The translations under genes were made by a program, and so were the position numbers. DNA of 64,000 nt, from the NCBI GenBank assembly GCA_001689495.1, contig LUJS01000042.1, forward strand, positions 148,177 to 212,176, written 5' to 3'. The notes beneath the pieces were generated by a model, which saw nothing but the letters and a program-made list of their open reading frames with translations, was not told where the DNA came from and did no database searches. The stretch comes from Bacteroidales bacterium M8 (GTDB taxonomy: Bacteria > Bacteroidota > Bacteroidia > Bacteroidales > Muribaculaceae). Position 1 is the first letter of the stretch. Every line of letters begins with the position of its first letter. Shown piece after piece: positions 16,138 through 27,100 of this stretch.

Positions 16138-17580
16138 ATGGAAGCATTTCTCATAAAGACATTCCAGTTCATCGTCGCCCTCGGCCTGCTCATCATCATA
16201 CACGAGTTCGGCCACTACTTCTTTGCCCGTGTCTTCGGCATCAGGGTCAACAGGTTCTATCTGTTCTTCAACCCCTACTTCTCGTTGGTCAAGTACTATC
16301 CACGCGAGGGCGTGGTCAAGCTGCTGGCGCGCTCCAAGGAAGAGAACGGCAAGGAGGTCGAGACCGCGGCCTCGACCATCCGTGTGGGACGCCCGCATCC
16401 GGCCCCGAACGACGGCAGCTCGTCGTGGCGCGACACCGTCTATGGCATCGGCTGGGTGCCTCTGGGCGGATACTGCGACATAGCCGGCATGGTCGACGAG
16501 ACCAAGAGCGCCGACGATCTGGCCGACAACCCCGAGCCGTGGGAGTTCCGCACCAAGCCCGCTTGGCAGCGCCTGCTGGTCATGGCCGGCGGCGTGCTGT
16601 TCAACTTCATCCTCGCCGTGCTCATCTATGCCGGCATCGCCATGCACTGGGGCGAGAGATACATACCCTTTGACGCCGCCACCGAGGGATTCGACTTCGT
16701 GCCCGCAGCCGAGGCTGCCGGATTCTGCAGCGGCGACATCCCCCTGACAGCCGACGGCAAGAAGCTCGACGCCTCCGATTCCGACTACATGCTCAGCATG
16801 ATCGAGGCCGACAAGGTCAAGGTGCTGCGCAACCACAGGGACACGGTCGAGATCGAGATACCCTCTGACTTCATATTCCGCCTCAACGAGCAGAAGGGAT
16901 TCATGGCCTACAGGCTCCCGGTCTACATCGACCGCATCGTGCCGGGCGAGCCCGCCGCCAAGGCCGGTCTGGCCGAGGGTGACCGCATCGTGGCGGTCGA
17001 CACCGTGGCCACGCCCTCATACACCGAGCTGACACCGACCCTTCAGGCATACGCCGGGCGCACGGTGCCCGTGACCGTCGAGCGCGACGGCGGGCGACTG
17101 ACATTCGACGTCACCCCCACCGAGCACGGCAAGCTGGGATTCCAGCTGAAACGACTCACCGACGTATATCCCACCGTGACAAAGGAATACGGATTCTTTG
17201 CCGCCTTCCCCAAGGGGTGGGAGATAGGCACTACCACGCTGGGCAACTATGTCGGGTCGATGAAGCACGTCTTCTCGTCCGAGGGCGTGCAGCAGGTGGG
17301 CGGATTCGGCACTATCGGCAACCTCTTCCCCGAGCGCTGGAACTGGCTGACGTTCTGGGAAATCACCGCATTCATCTCGCTGGCGCTGGCGTTCATGAAC
17401 ATCGTGCCCATACCCGCGCTGGACGGCGGACACATCATGTTCCTGCTCTGGGAGGTCGTGACGGGCCGCAAGGTGCCCCTCAACGTCCTCGTGGCCGCAC
17501 AGTATGTCGGCATGGCATTCCTGTTCATGCTGCTGCTCTATGCCAACGGCAATGACATATTCAGAGCGTTCTTCAAATAA
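16138..17580 (+). CDS. rseP: RIP site-2 metalloprotease RseP
   Basis: Intramembrane zinc protease that cleaves membrane proteins, classically anti-sigma factors, within their span. The 480-residue protein has HEFGH at 22-26 in the first membrane helix, the conserved NIVPIPALDGG at 421-431 with the third zinc ligand D429, and PDZ-type sequence between (IVPGEPAAKAGLAEGDRIV; a second, degenerate PDZ is likely before it). Hydrophobic segments lie at about 5-20, 155-175, 415-425 and near the C-terminus. It is coupled to dxr with a 9-nt gap. Its substrate here is unknown. Confidence 0.94.
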   Translation: MEAFLIKTFQFIVALGLLIIIHEFGHYFFARVFGIRVNRFYLFFNPYFSLVKYYPREGVVKLLARSKEENGKEVETAASTIRVGRPHPAPNDGSSSWRDTVYGIGWVPLGGYCDIAGMVDETKSADDLADNPEPWEFRTKPAWQRLLVMAGGVLFNFILAVLIYAGIAMHWGERYIPFDAATEGFDFVPAAEAAGFCSGDIPLTADGKKLDASDSDYMLSMIEADKVKVLRNHRDTVEIEIPSDFIFRLNEQKGFMAYRLPVYIDRIVPGEPAAKAGLAEGDRIVAVDTVATPSYTELTPTLQAYAGRTVPVTVERDGGRLTFDVTPTEHGKLGFQLKRLTDVYPTVTKEYGFFAAFPKGWEIGTTTLGNYVGSMKHVFSSEGVQQVGGFGTIGNLFPERWNWLTFWEITAFISLALAFMNIVPIPALDGGHIMFLLWEVVTGRKVPLNVLVAAQYVGMAFLFMLLLYANGNDIFRAFFK

Positions 17581-17626
17581 AGGTTATAGGGTTAAGGGGT
17601 TATAGGGTTATGAGGTTATCGGCCCG
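17581..17626 (+). repeat. Short G-rich tandem repeat
   Basis: About 2.6 copies of a 16-bp unit built on GGTTATAGGGTTA lie directly after rseP. No coding function; it fills most of the 89-bp gap before rlmI. Confidence 0.7.
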
Positions 17627-17669
17627 GTCCGATCTGTCAGCTCTATAATCCCCATCCCAAGCAATTCAG

Positions 17670-18854
17670 ATGGAAAAGATAATCACACTCAAGCGCGGCA
17701 AGGAGGACTCGCTGCTGCGTTTTCACCCGTGGGTATTCTCGGGGGCCATATATTCGCTCCCCGAGGGGCTCGAGGAGGGCGACACCGTAGTCGTCAACGC
17801 CGCCGACGGCACGTTCTTGGGCCGCGGCCACTATGAGATAGGCTCGATAGCCGTGCGCATACTGTCGTCAGACCGCGACGAGGCCATCGACGAGTCATTC
17901 TATGCCGCGCGTCTGCGGGCTGCGTGGGCCCTGCGCGAGCGTCTGGGCCTGATACGCCCCGACAACAACACCTTCCGTCTGGTGCACGGCGAGGGCGACT
18001 TCCTGCCCGGATGCGTGGTCGACGTCTATGGCGACACCGCCGTGCTTCAGGCTCACAGCCCCGGCATGCACTATGCCCGCCACATCCTTGCCCGCGAGCT
18101 TGTGTCGCTCTCGGGCGCCGGGATAAGGAATGTCTACTACAAGAGCGAGACCACGCTGCCATACAAGGCACGACTCGATCCCGTCAACGACTATATAATA
18201 GGTGGCTTCCACACCAACATCGCCACCGAGAACGGCCTGCAGTTCAACATCGACTGGCTCAAGGGGCAGAAGACGGGCTTTTTCGTGGACCAGCGCGACA
18301 ACCGTGCATTGGTCGAGCGCTATAGCCGCGGCGCCCGGGTGCTGAACATGTTCTGCTATACGGGCGGATTTTCGGTCTATGCCATGAGGGCGGGGGCCGA
18401 GCTGGTACACTCGGTCGACTCGTCGGCCAAGGCCGTGGCGCTGACCGACGCCAACATCGAGCTCAACTTCCCCGGCGACACCCGTCACAAGTCGTTTGCC
18501 GTAGATGCCTTCAAGTATCTCGCCGACATGGCCGACGGTGCCTACGACCTCATAATACTCGACCCTCCGGCCTTTGCCAAGCACCGATCGGCGCTCAAGA
18601 ACGCCCTCGTGGGCTATCGCCGCATCAACGAGGCCGCATTCCGCAAGATCGCTCCCGGCGGCATACTGTTCACGTTCTCGTGCTCGCAGGCAGTGAGCCG
18701 CGAACAGTTCCGTCTGGCCGTATTCACCGCCGCCGCACGCTCGGGGCGCAGGGTCAGGATACTGCACCAGCTCACCCAGCCCTCAGACCACCCCGTCAAC
18801 ATCTACCATCCCGAAGGCGAATACCTCAAGGGACTGGTGCTGGCGGTAGAGTGA
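17670..18854 (+). CDS. rlmI: 23S rRNA (cytosine-C5) methyltransferase, RlmI type
   Basis: A 394-residue SAM-dependent methyltransferase of the RlmI family, which in E. coli makes m5C1962 in 23S rRNA. It has an N-terminal PUA-like RNA-binding domain (HPWVFSGAI at about 19-27), then DWLKGQKTGFFVDQRDNR, the SAM motif VLNMFCYTGGFSVYA, the motif IV DPPAFAK, and the C-terminal TFSCSQ with a possible catalytic cysteine. Domain order and length agree with the family. It lies in the same direction as rseP and the M49 peptidase, separated from each by short repeat-bearing gaps. Confidence 0.88.
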   Translation: MEKIITLKRGKEDSLLRFHPWVFSGAIYSLPEGLEEGDTVVVNAADGTFLGRGHYEIGSIAVRILSSDRDEAIDESFYAARLRAAWALRERLGLIRPDNNTFRLVHGEGDFLPGCVVDVYGDTAVLQAHSPGMHYARHILARELVSLSGAGIRNVYYKSETTLPYKARLDPVNDYIIGGFHTNIATENGLQFNIDWLKGQKTGFFVDQRDNRALVERYSRGARVLNMFCYTGGFSVYAMRAGAELVHSVDSSAKAVALTDANIELNFPGDTRHKSFAVDAFKYLADMADGAYDLIILDPPAFAKHRSALKNALVGYRRINEAAFRKIAPGGILFTFSCSQAVSREQFRLAVFTAAARSGRRVRILHQLTQPSDHPVNIYHPEGEYLKGLVLAVE

Positions 18855-18865
18855 CACCATAATTA

Positions 18866-18904
18866 ATAGGACAGATAGGTCTAATAGGTCCGATATGTTC
18901 TATC
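18866..18904 (+). repeat. 9-bp tandem repeat, ATAGGWCnn family
   Basis: Four adjoining 9-mers (ATAGGACAG, ATAGGTCTA, ATAGGTCCG, ATATGTTCT) occupy the gap between rlmI and the M49 peptidase gene. The same 9-bp family occurs at 46410-46440. Confidence 0.7.
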
Positions 18905-18937
18905 CGACACAGCCAATAAACCAAAATCATCATCATA

Positions 18938-20962
18938 ATGACCTTCTTCAAATCATTCATCCCGGCCCTCGCGGGGGCGGCCATGCTGGCCGTGACCTCG
19001 TGTGGCGGCGGCAAGGATACCGCCGCGCAGGCCGATAATTTCGACTACACCGTGGATCGTTTTGCAGACATCGAGGTGCTGCGCTACAAAGTGCCCGGAT
19101 TCGAGGAACTCACTCCGCGCCAGCGCATCCTCATCTATTATCTCACCGAGGCCGCAATCGCAGGTCGCGACATACTCTGGGACCAGAACGGCCGCTACAA
19201 TCTGGCCATCCGCGACCTGATCGAGAATGTCTATGCCAACTATGACGGCGACAAGAACTCTGACGACTACAAGGGTCTCGAGCTCTATCTCAAGCAGATA
19301 GAGTTTGCCAACGGCATACACCATCACTATTCGATGGACAAGTTCGCCCCCAAGTTCTCGCAGGAATTCCTTGCAGGCCGCGTCGCCGCGCTGCCCGACT
19401 CGCTGCGTCCCGCCAATCTTGACGAGCTGATGCCCGTGATATTCGACCCCGCAGTGATGCCCAAGCGCGTCAATCAGGCTGCCGGTCAGGACCTTATCGT
19501 CACCTCGGCCAACAACCTCTATGCCCCCGGTGTCACTCAGGCCGAGGTCGAGGCATACTATAACGCCCGCAAGGACACCACAGACCTCACGCCCGTGTCG
19601 TGGGGCCTCAACACCCGCATGGCCAAGGAGAACGGCAAGCTCGTCGAGCAGGTCTACAAGGTCGACGGATACTACTCGCCCGCCATCACCCGCGTGGTGT
19701 CGCTGCTCGAGAAGGCCGCGCAGTATGCCGAGAACGACCGCCAGAAGGCCATCATCGACAAGCTCATCGAATACTATCGCACCGGCGACCTCAAGAAGTT
19801 CGACGACTACTCGATAGCATGGGTCGAGGACACCGACTCGCGCGTCGACTTCATCAACGGATTCATCGAGAGCTATGGCGACCCTCTGGGCATGACCGGC
19901 GCGTGGGAGTCCATCGTCAACTTCAAGAACAACGAGGCCAGCCACCGCACCGAGGTCATTGCCTCCAACGCCAAGTGGTTTGAGTCCAACTCGCCCGTCG
20001 ATCCCCGCTTCCGCAAGGACGACGTCAAGGGCGTGAGCGCCAAGGTCATCACCGCCGCCATCCTTGCCGGCGACGCCTATCCCGCCACCCCCATCGGCAT
20101 CAACCTGCCCAACGCCAACTGGATCCGCGCCGCACACGGCTCTAAGTCGGTGACCCTCGAGAACATCACCGAGGCATACGATCAGGCCGCCCACGGCAAC
20201 GGTTTCAACGAGGAGTTCGTCATCGACAAGGAGACCTCTGACCTGATGGACAAATACCTCTTCATCACCGACAACATGCACACCGATCTGCACGAGTGTC
20301 TTGGCCACGCCTCGGGCCGCCTGCTGCCCGGCGTTGACCCCGACGCCCTCAAGGCCCACGGCTCGACCCTCGAGGAGGCCCGCGCCGACCTGTTCGCGCT
20401 CTACTATCTGGCCGACCCCAAGCTGCTCGAGCTGGGTCTGCTCGACAACCCCGACGCATACAAGGCCGAATACTACAAGTTCATGCTCAACGGCCTCATG
20501 ACCCAGCTGATGCGCATCGAGCCGGGCAAGGACATCGAGGAGGCACACATGCGCAACCGCCAGCTCATAGCCAAGTGGGTATATGAGAAGGGCAAGGCCG
20601 ACAACGTGGTCGAGATGGTCAAGAAAGACGGCAAGACATACGTCAGGATAAACGACTATGACAAGCTGCGCGACCTGTTCGGCCAGCTGCTGGGCGAGAT
20701 ACAGCGCATCAAGAGCGAGGGCGACTATGCCGCAGGCGAGGCTCTGGTCGAGACATACGCCGTCAAGGTAGACCCCGAGCTACACAAAGAGGTGCTCGAC
20801 CGCTATGCCACGCTCGACATCGCACCCTACAAGGGCTTCGTTAATCCCGTCTACACGCCCGTGCTCGATGCCGACGGCAACATCACCGACGTTACAATAA
20901 GCTATGACGAGGAGTATCTGCCTCAGGTGATGCGCTATTCAAAGGAATATCGCACATTGTAA
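18938..20962 (+). CDS. M49 family peptidase, dipeptidyl-peptidase III-like lipoprotein
   Basis: Zinc exopeptidase that releases dipeptides from the N-terminus of oligopeptides. The 674-residue protein has the hallmark HECLGH (H452 as first ligand), a six-residue form of the zinc helix unique to M49, and EEARAD at 479-484 with the next ligand. The N-terminus ends in a lipobox (AVTSCGGG), so it is probably lipid-anchored in the periplasm or outer membrane, unlike the cytosolic eukaryotic enzymes. Some Bacteroidetes homologues are annotated as dihydrofolate reductase by error. It is followed by a strong terminator. Confidence 0.9.
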   Translation: MTFFKSFIPALAGAAMLAVTSCGGGKDTAAQADNFDYTVDRFADIEVLRYKVPGFEELTPRQRILIYYLTEAAIAGRDILWDQNGRYNLAIRDLIENVYANYDGDKNSDDYKGLELYLKQIEFANGIHHHYSMDKFAPKFSQEFLAGRVAALPDSLRPANLDELMPVIFDPAVMPKRVNQAAGQDLIVTSANNLYAPGVTQAEVEAYYNARKDTTDLTPVSWGLNTRMAKENGKLVEQVYKVDGYYSPAITRVVSLLEKAAQYAENDRQKAIIDKLIEYYRTGDLKKFDDYSIAWVEDTDSRVDFINGFIESYGDPLGMTGAWESIVNFKNNEASHRTEVIASNAKWFESNSPVDPRFRKDDVKGVSAKVITAAILAGDAYPATPIGINLPNANWIRAAHGSKSVTLENITEAYDQAAHGNGFNEEFVIDKETSDLMDKYLFITDNMHTDLHECLGHASGRLLPGVDPDALKAHGSTLEEARADLFALYYLADPKLLELGLLDNPDAYKAEYYKFMLNGLMTQLMRIEPGKDIEEAHMRNRQLIAKWVYEKGKADNVVEMVKKDGKTYVRINDYDKLRDLFGQLLGEIQRIKSEGDYAAGEALVETYAVKVDPELHKEVLDRYATLDIAPYKGFVNPVYTPVLDADGNITDVTISYDEEYLPQVMRYSKEYRTL

Positions 20963-20996
20963 TCCGAAATTCAGCCGTTTAGGCCCCAAGACAGCG

Positions 20997-21033
20997 ATCC
21001 CCGCCCGGTTTTCCGGCGCGGGGATTTGTTTTT
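20997..21033 (+). terminator. Intrinsic terminator after the M49 peptidase
   Basis: ATCCCCGC (20997-21004) pairs with GCGGGGAT (21018-21025), with an inner CCGG-TTTT-CCGG hairpin, followed by a T-rich tail. Confidence 0.85.
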
Positions 21034-21126
21034 GTTGACAAAAAATACCAAAAACCCCGTAAAAATGACAAATTTTGACCAATATTTGGTGAATTTTAGA
21101 AAAATGTCAAAATTTCTTTTGTAAAT

Positions 21127-21159
21127 TGTTGCAAAATTATGTTCAATAGTATAATTTTG
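21127..21159 (+). promoter_or_regulatory. Promoter of the M6 metalloprotease gene
   Basis: TGTTG at 21127-21131 and TAATTTTG at 21152-21159 with a 20-nt spacer. Transcription would start near 21166, giving a leader of about 25 nt. Confidence 0.6.
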
Positions 21160-21190
21160 CAGAATCATTCCACAGAAAGCAATTTCCTAT

Positions 21191-24043
21191 ATGGTATCGA
21201 CAATAAAGAAGGCCATCGCAGCCTCGCTATTCATCACATCGACAATGACAGTCGTGGCAGTCCCCGCCAAGCCGGGGCTGATGCCCATGACACAGCCCGA
21301 CGGCTCTGTGATAGAAGTACGTCTGATGGGCGACGAATTTCATCACTTCTATCTCAGCGAAGACGGTTACTATCTGGTCAACGACAACGGCACCTACTGC
21401 TATGCCGACATCGACGACAAGGGTCTCACCGTCAGCTCGGGCATCAAGGCCGAGCCCGCCAACAGCCGCTCGGCGGCCTCGATGCAGTATCTCTCCAAGG
21501 TCAACATGCCCCGCGTGCTCGAGACGATGCAGCTCCGCGCCGACGCCCGCCTGTCGCGCTTGGCACAGACCACCCACATCCCGGCCCCGGCCTTCGCCCC
21601 CACGGCATCGCGCGCGGCAGCCGGTCCCGGTCTCTTCCCCGGCACGCACTTCCCCGCCATGGGCGAGCAGAAGGGCCTCGTCATACTCGTCGAGTATCAG
21701 GATGTCAAGATGACCCTCGACGATCCCCACGACTACTTCCACCGCATGCTCAACCAGCCCGGATTCTCCGACTATGACGGTACCGGCTCGGCGGCCGACT
21801 TCTTTGCCGAGTCGTCGATGGGCCAGTTCGCCCCTCAGTTCGACGTCTACGGCCCCGTGACCCTGAGCAAGAACCGCTCTTATTATGGCGGCAACGACTG
21901 GGGCGGCAACGACAAGAATCCCGCCGACATGGTCAAGGAGGCCTGCGACCAGCTTGACGGCATCATAGACTTCACCGAATATGACCGCGACGGCGACGGC
22001 GAGGTCGACAACGTATTCATCTTCTATGCCGGACGCGGCGAGGCGTCGGGCGGATCGGACGACACCGTCTGGCCCCACGCATGGAACGTCGAATATGGCA
22101 TCGGATACAAGCCCACATACGACGGCGTGAGCGTGTCGCGCTATGCCTGCTCGAACGAGTGGGAGAGCGGACGCCCCGACGGCGTGGGCACCTTCATCCA
22201 CGAATTCTCGCACGTCATGGGGCTGCCCGACCTCTATGCCACGTCATACACGTCGTCGTTCACCCCCGGCTCGTGGTCGTGCATGGACTACGGCCCCTAT
22301 AACAATGACGGCTGCACGCCTCCCCTCTATGGCGCGTTCGAGCGCTATGCCCTCGGGTGGATGGAGCCCATGGTCATCGACGGTCCCCTCGACGCATCGC
22401 TCGAGCCCATCTCGACCAACAAGGCCGGCATAATCAAGACCGCCAAGAACAACGAGTTCTTCCTGCTCGAAAACCGCCAGCAGACCTCGTGGGACACCTA
22501 TATCCCCGGCCACGGCATGCTGATATGGCACGTCGACTACAACAGCTCGGTCTGGGACAGCAACAAGGTCAACAACACCCCCTCGCACCAGTATGTCGAC
22601 ATCGAGGAGGCTGACGGCACCCAGAGCGAATATACACGCGACGGCGACGCATTCCCCGGCACGTCGCACGTGACATCGTTCACAGACACCACCCGCCCGA
22701 GCATGAAGACTTGGGGCGGACAGAGCCTCAACAAGCCCATCACCGACATCGCCGAGAGCGGCGCGGGCCTCATAACATTCAAGGTCTGCGGAGGCCGCAC
22801 CGAGCCCATGGCCGGAACCATTGCGCTCGAGGCCCTCGAGGCCGACGACGAGGGATTCACCGCCACGTGGCAGGAGGTCCCCGGCGCCCGATACCTGCTC
22901 AGCGTCTATACCCGCCCCGACGACGGCGAGACAAGGACCTATGTGCCCGGATACGAGCGCAAGGATGTAGGCACCGCCACGTCGCATCGCGTCGACGGTC
23001 TGGAGGCCGCAGGTCAATACTATTACACCGTCACCGTGTCCAACGGCTGGGAGCTCTCTGACGAGTCCAACGAAATCGCCGTCACCACGGGCGACGCACC
23101 CCTCGACAAGCTCAAGGTCAACGCACTCGCGGCCTCTGACGTCAGCTGGGACAGCTTCGTGGCCGCTTGGGACAAGATCTCGCTTGCCGACGACTATGTC
23201 ATCAACGTATATACCAAGGAGCTGACGGGCCACCACAAGGACCTCTGCGACTTTACCGACGGCGTGGACAAGCTGCCCGAGGGCTGGAGCGCCAACACGG
23301 GCTCGTCATACTCCAACACCGCTTATTCGGGCAACGCCATCCCCGCCATACGTCTGGGCCGCAGCGCCGACGCCGTCACCTCGCCCCGCTATGACGACGG
23401 CGTCAAGGCCGTCACCTTCTGGCACCGCGGCAACGGTACGTCTGACAACGACGTAGTGGTAGTGTCCGTTCGCACCGACGACGGCTGGAAGGCCGTCGAG
23501 GAGGTGCCCGTCACCACCGCCAAGGGTGGCGCGGTCACCACCGTCACCGTCGACATCGAGGGCGCGCACACGGCCCGCGTGGAGCTGAAGCGCAACTCGG
23601 GCAAAGGCGCCGTCGCCATCGACGACATCGAGGTGGCCCACGGCATCACATTCGAGCCCAAGACGGTCGAGGGATACGCCGACCTCAGGACAGGCGACAC
23701 GGACGAGTTCAAGGTGAGCGGTCTCAAGTCCACCACCACATACTATTACACCGTCACCGCCACCTTCGGCGACATCCGCTCGATCACCTCCGACGAGATC
23801 GAGGTGAACACGATCGAAGACTCGAACTCGGGCATCGCCGACATCAACGGCGCCGAGACCGTCAGCATCCGGGCATCGCACGGCACCATCGTCGTCAGCG
23901 GCCTTGCCGATGGCGACACGGTCAGGGTCCATGACCTCGCGGGCCGCATGGTGGCCTCGGGCCGCGGCGACTCCCGCTTCACGCTCGACAGTGGCGTCTA
24001 TATCGTCTCGACCCCCGCCAAGACACTCAAGGTAGCAATCTGA
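21191..24043 (+). CDS. Secreted M6 family metalloprotease with fibronectin-like domains and T9SS-type tail
   Basis: A 950-residue exported zinc protease related to immune inhibitor A. After a signal peptide (to about residue 24), a propeptide region leads to the M6 domain with zinc site HEFSHVMGLPD (H337), a metzincin-like HEXXHXXGXXD. Beyond about residue 540 come fibronectin III-like units and a jelly-roll type module (DLCDFTDGVDKLPEGW onward). The last about 70 residues (GAETVSIRASHGTIVVSG to the end) have the pattern of a type IX secretion sorting domain: VRVHDLAGRMV, SGVYIV, KTLKVAI. It should be surface-displayed or released. It is followed by a second protein with the same kind of tail. 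Confidence 0.88.
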   Translation: MVSTIKKAIAASLFITSTMTVVAVPAKPGLMPMTQPDGSVIEVRLMGDEFHHFYLSEDGYYLVNDNGTYCYADIDDKGLTVSSGIKAEPANSRSAASMQYLSKVNMPRVLETMQLRADARLSRLAQTTHIPAPAFAPTASRAAAGPGLFPGTHFPAMGEQKGLVILVEYQDVKMTLDDPHDYFHRMLNQPGFSDYDGTGSAADFFAESSMGQFAPQFDVYGPVTLSKNRSYYGGNDWGGNDKNPADMVKEACDQLDGIIDFTEYDRDGDGEVDNVFIFYAGRGEASGGSDDTVWPHAWNVEYGIGYKPTYDGVSVSRYACSNEWESGRPDGVGTFIHEFSHVMGLPDLYATSYTSSFTPGSWSCMDYGPYNNDGCTPPLYGAFERYALGWMEPMVIDGPLDASLEPISTNKAGIIKTAKNNEFFLLENRQQTSWDTYIPGHGMLIWHVDYNSSVWDSNKVNNTPSHQYVDIEEADGTQSEYTRDGDAFPGTSHVTSFTDTTRPSMKTWGGQSLNKPITDIAESGAGLITFKVCGGRTEPMAGTIALEALEADDEGFTATWQEVPGARYLLSVYTRPDDGETRTYVPGYERKDVGTATSHRVDGLEAAGQYYYTVTVSNGWELSDESNEIAVTTGDAPLDKLKVNALAASDVSWDSFVAAWDKISLADDYVINVYTKELTGHHKDLCDFTDGVDKLPEGWSANTGSSYSNTAYSGNAIPAIRLGRSADAVTSPRYDDGVKAVTFWHRGNGTSDNDVVVVSVRTDDGWKAVEEVPVTTAKGGAVTTVTVDIEGAHTARVELKRNSGKGAVAIDDIEVAHGITFEPKTVEGYADLRTGDTDEFKVSGLKSTTTYYYTVTATFGDIRSITSDEIEVNTIEDSNSGIADINGAETVSIRASHGTIVVSGLADGDTVRVHDLAGRMVASGRGDSRFTLDSGVYIVSTPAKTLKVAI

Positions 24044-24183
24044 AAACATCATAAAGCCAAATCTCTAAATTCCATCATAGGTACAAGAGACTTTACCAAT
24101 ATCCTTTATATTTCGGCCGTGTGTCTGTTTAAAGGTTTCGACAGACCGACGGTATCTAACCTTAGGAAACCAACATCAAATCT

Positions 24184-27100
24184 ATGAGAACAGTTCTTAC
24201 ACGAATTCTCACAGCATTCCTTGCAGCCGGTACGACACTGTCGGTGTCTGCCACCCCGCAGGTGATGAAGAAGGCGGGCGGCCACAACATGCCGCGCGTC
24301 GAGCTGACAGCCAAAGCTCAGACCAAGGCTGCCAAGTCTCAGGCCAAGAAGCGCAACTTGCTGGACCAGATCCAGTCGCGCCGCTTGGACAAGGCCGCAG
24401 GCTTCTCGGGATTCCGCAAAGCCGCCACTGCAAAACTGCCCGGCAAGAAGAATTATGTACATTCGGCAGCCGGTGTCATGCCCGAACTCAGAGGCTCGGT
24501 TACATTCTCTGACGCATGGGCAGCAGCAGGCGAGGCCGCATACGGCCTCTATACCGTGCCCACTCAGGCCGGCGAGAACTTTGAGATGCTCATTGCCGAC
24601 GTCAACGCCAACTATGGCGGCGTCGAGGTAGACGGCATCTACTGGGCTCACAACTACGAGAACTTCATGGGCTTCCTCCAGTTCTTCACTGTCATGGGCT
24701 ATGACATGGAGACCGGCGAGCAGATTGCCAACATCGAGGTTGACCCCAGCAAGCTCTGCCCCGGCGGCGTGACCCTCGACCCCTCGACCGGTGTCGTATA
24801 TGGCATCACATTCGACGAGAGCGCCGAAAACATGGTGCTTTCTACTCTCGCGTACAGCACGTCTGACGTGACGGTAACTCCCATTGCCACGCTCGACGGC
24901 AACTGGAACTCGATTGCCGCCGCCCCCAATGGCGACCTCTACGGCATCAAGTATTATGGCGAGACTCAGGGCGAAAACTTCGTCGTTACATCTTCCGAGC
25001 TCGTCAAGTTTGACAAGACCAACGGTACATACACCGTCATCGGTCAGACAGGCATGACTCCCCAGTACATGACATCGGCCACCATCGACCCCAAATCGGG
25101 CCGTATGTTCTGGACCGTATGTCCTCCCGACGAGACCGGCATGCTTTGCGAGGTCAACCTCTCGACCGGTGCCGCCACGGTGCTCTATGATTTCCCCGAC
25201 AACAACGAGGTGATGGGTCTGTATGTACCCGCACCCGCAGCCGAAGATGGCGCACCCGCCAAGGTGAGCGGTCTGGAGCTCAGCTTCCCCGAGGGCTCGC
25301 TCAGCGGTACCGTTGACTTCGTGGCTCCCACCACTCTGGTCGACGGCTCGAACGGCGTAGGCGAGATCACCTACAAGGTGCTCGTGGACGGTGAGGAGGC
25401 TGCTGCCGGTTCTACCGCATACGGCGCAACCGTCAATGCTTCCGTGACCATCGCAGAGGCCGGCGAACACACCTTCGTCGTATACTGCTCGAATGCCACC
25501 GGCGATGGTCTCAAGACCAAGATCACCAAGTTCATCGGCAAGGGCGTTCCCGCTGCTCCCGTAGTGACCGCCGAGTATGCCGACGGCACCGCCAACGTGG
25601 CTTGGACACCCGTCACCACTTCGGCCGACGGCGGTTATGTCAACCCCGCCGAGGTCACCTATACCGTGACACGCTATCCCGATGCAGTCGTTGTTCTCGA
25701 GAACAGCAAGGAGACAACATTCTCCGAGCCTCTCGCCGAGCCCGCCTCGATCGTATCCTACACATACGGCGTCAAGGCTTCGTACAACAACACCGTATCT
25801 GCCGAGGGCAAGTCAAACGCAATCGTTCTCGGTTCGATCGTTCCTCCCTACACTCAGGATTTCGAGGGCGAGGATGCACTCGGTGGCTTCACCCTGATTG
25901 ATGCCAACAACGACGGCAAGACTTGGGCTCTCTATGACGGCAGGGCAAGAATCGGATACAACTCGTCTCTCGACATGGACGACTGGTTGATCACACCTCC
26001 CATGAAGCTCGAGGCCGGCAAGGCTTACAAGGTTTCCTTCAAGGCCGCTTCCAACGGTACAGCATTCCCCGAGCGTCTCGAGGTCAAGTGGGGCAACAAC
26101 AACACTGCCGCCGCCATGACCAATGTCCTGCTCGAGCCCACCATCCTCCAGTCTTCGATAGACGCCGAGTTCAGCAAGGTCATCACCCCGCAGGCCGACG
26201 GCACATACTTCATCGGTTTCCACGGCATGTCTGATGCAGACCAGTTCTATCTCTATGTAGACGACATCTCCATCGCAGCCGGCATCTCTTCTGCCGCTCC
26301 CGGTCTGGCAACCAACCTTGCCGCCAAGGCTGCCGATTATGGTGAGAAGAAGGCCACCATTACCTTCAATGCTCCCGCAGTAGATTTCTCCGGCACTGCA
26401 CTTGCCTCGCTGACCAAGGTCGAGCTGCTCCGCGACAATGAGGTCATCAACACCTTCAACGCTCCCGCGCCCGGTGCCGCCCTCACCTTCGCCGACAATC
26501 TGCCCGCAGCAGGTACATACACCTACAGCGTGGTAGGCTATAACGCTGAAGGCGCTGGCGACATCGCAAGCACAAGCGTTTATGTAGGCTATGACTATCC
26601 CGAGGCTCCCGCTCAGGTGACCCTGACCGAAGACCAGCAGAACCCCGGTACCGTAACCGTTACATGGAGCTCTGTCGGCAAGGACGTATCCGGTGCCAAC
26701 ATCGGCTATGGCAAGGTCAAGTATGATCTCTATGTATTCGAAGGCAACGACCGCGTGCTCGTAGCCGGCGACCTCACCGATACCAGCTACACCTATGCTG
26801 CCGTGCCCGAGGGTCAGGCTTTCATGCAGTATGCAGTATTCGCCAAGACCGAGCGTGGCGAGGGCGAGGGTCAGATCTCTGACATGCTTGCCATTGGCCA
26901 GCCCTATACAAGCTTTGACGAGTCGTTTGCCGACGGCAACCTCCACTACATCACAGGCCTGATGAATCTTGCCGACTATGGCGAGGCTAATGCCAAGATC
27001 TACAATGACGAGTCGTTCACCGACCTCCAGTCTTGCGACGGCGACAACGGATTCATCGGCATTCAGGGTCAGTATCTCGACGATGCCCTGCGTCTCTTCA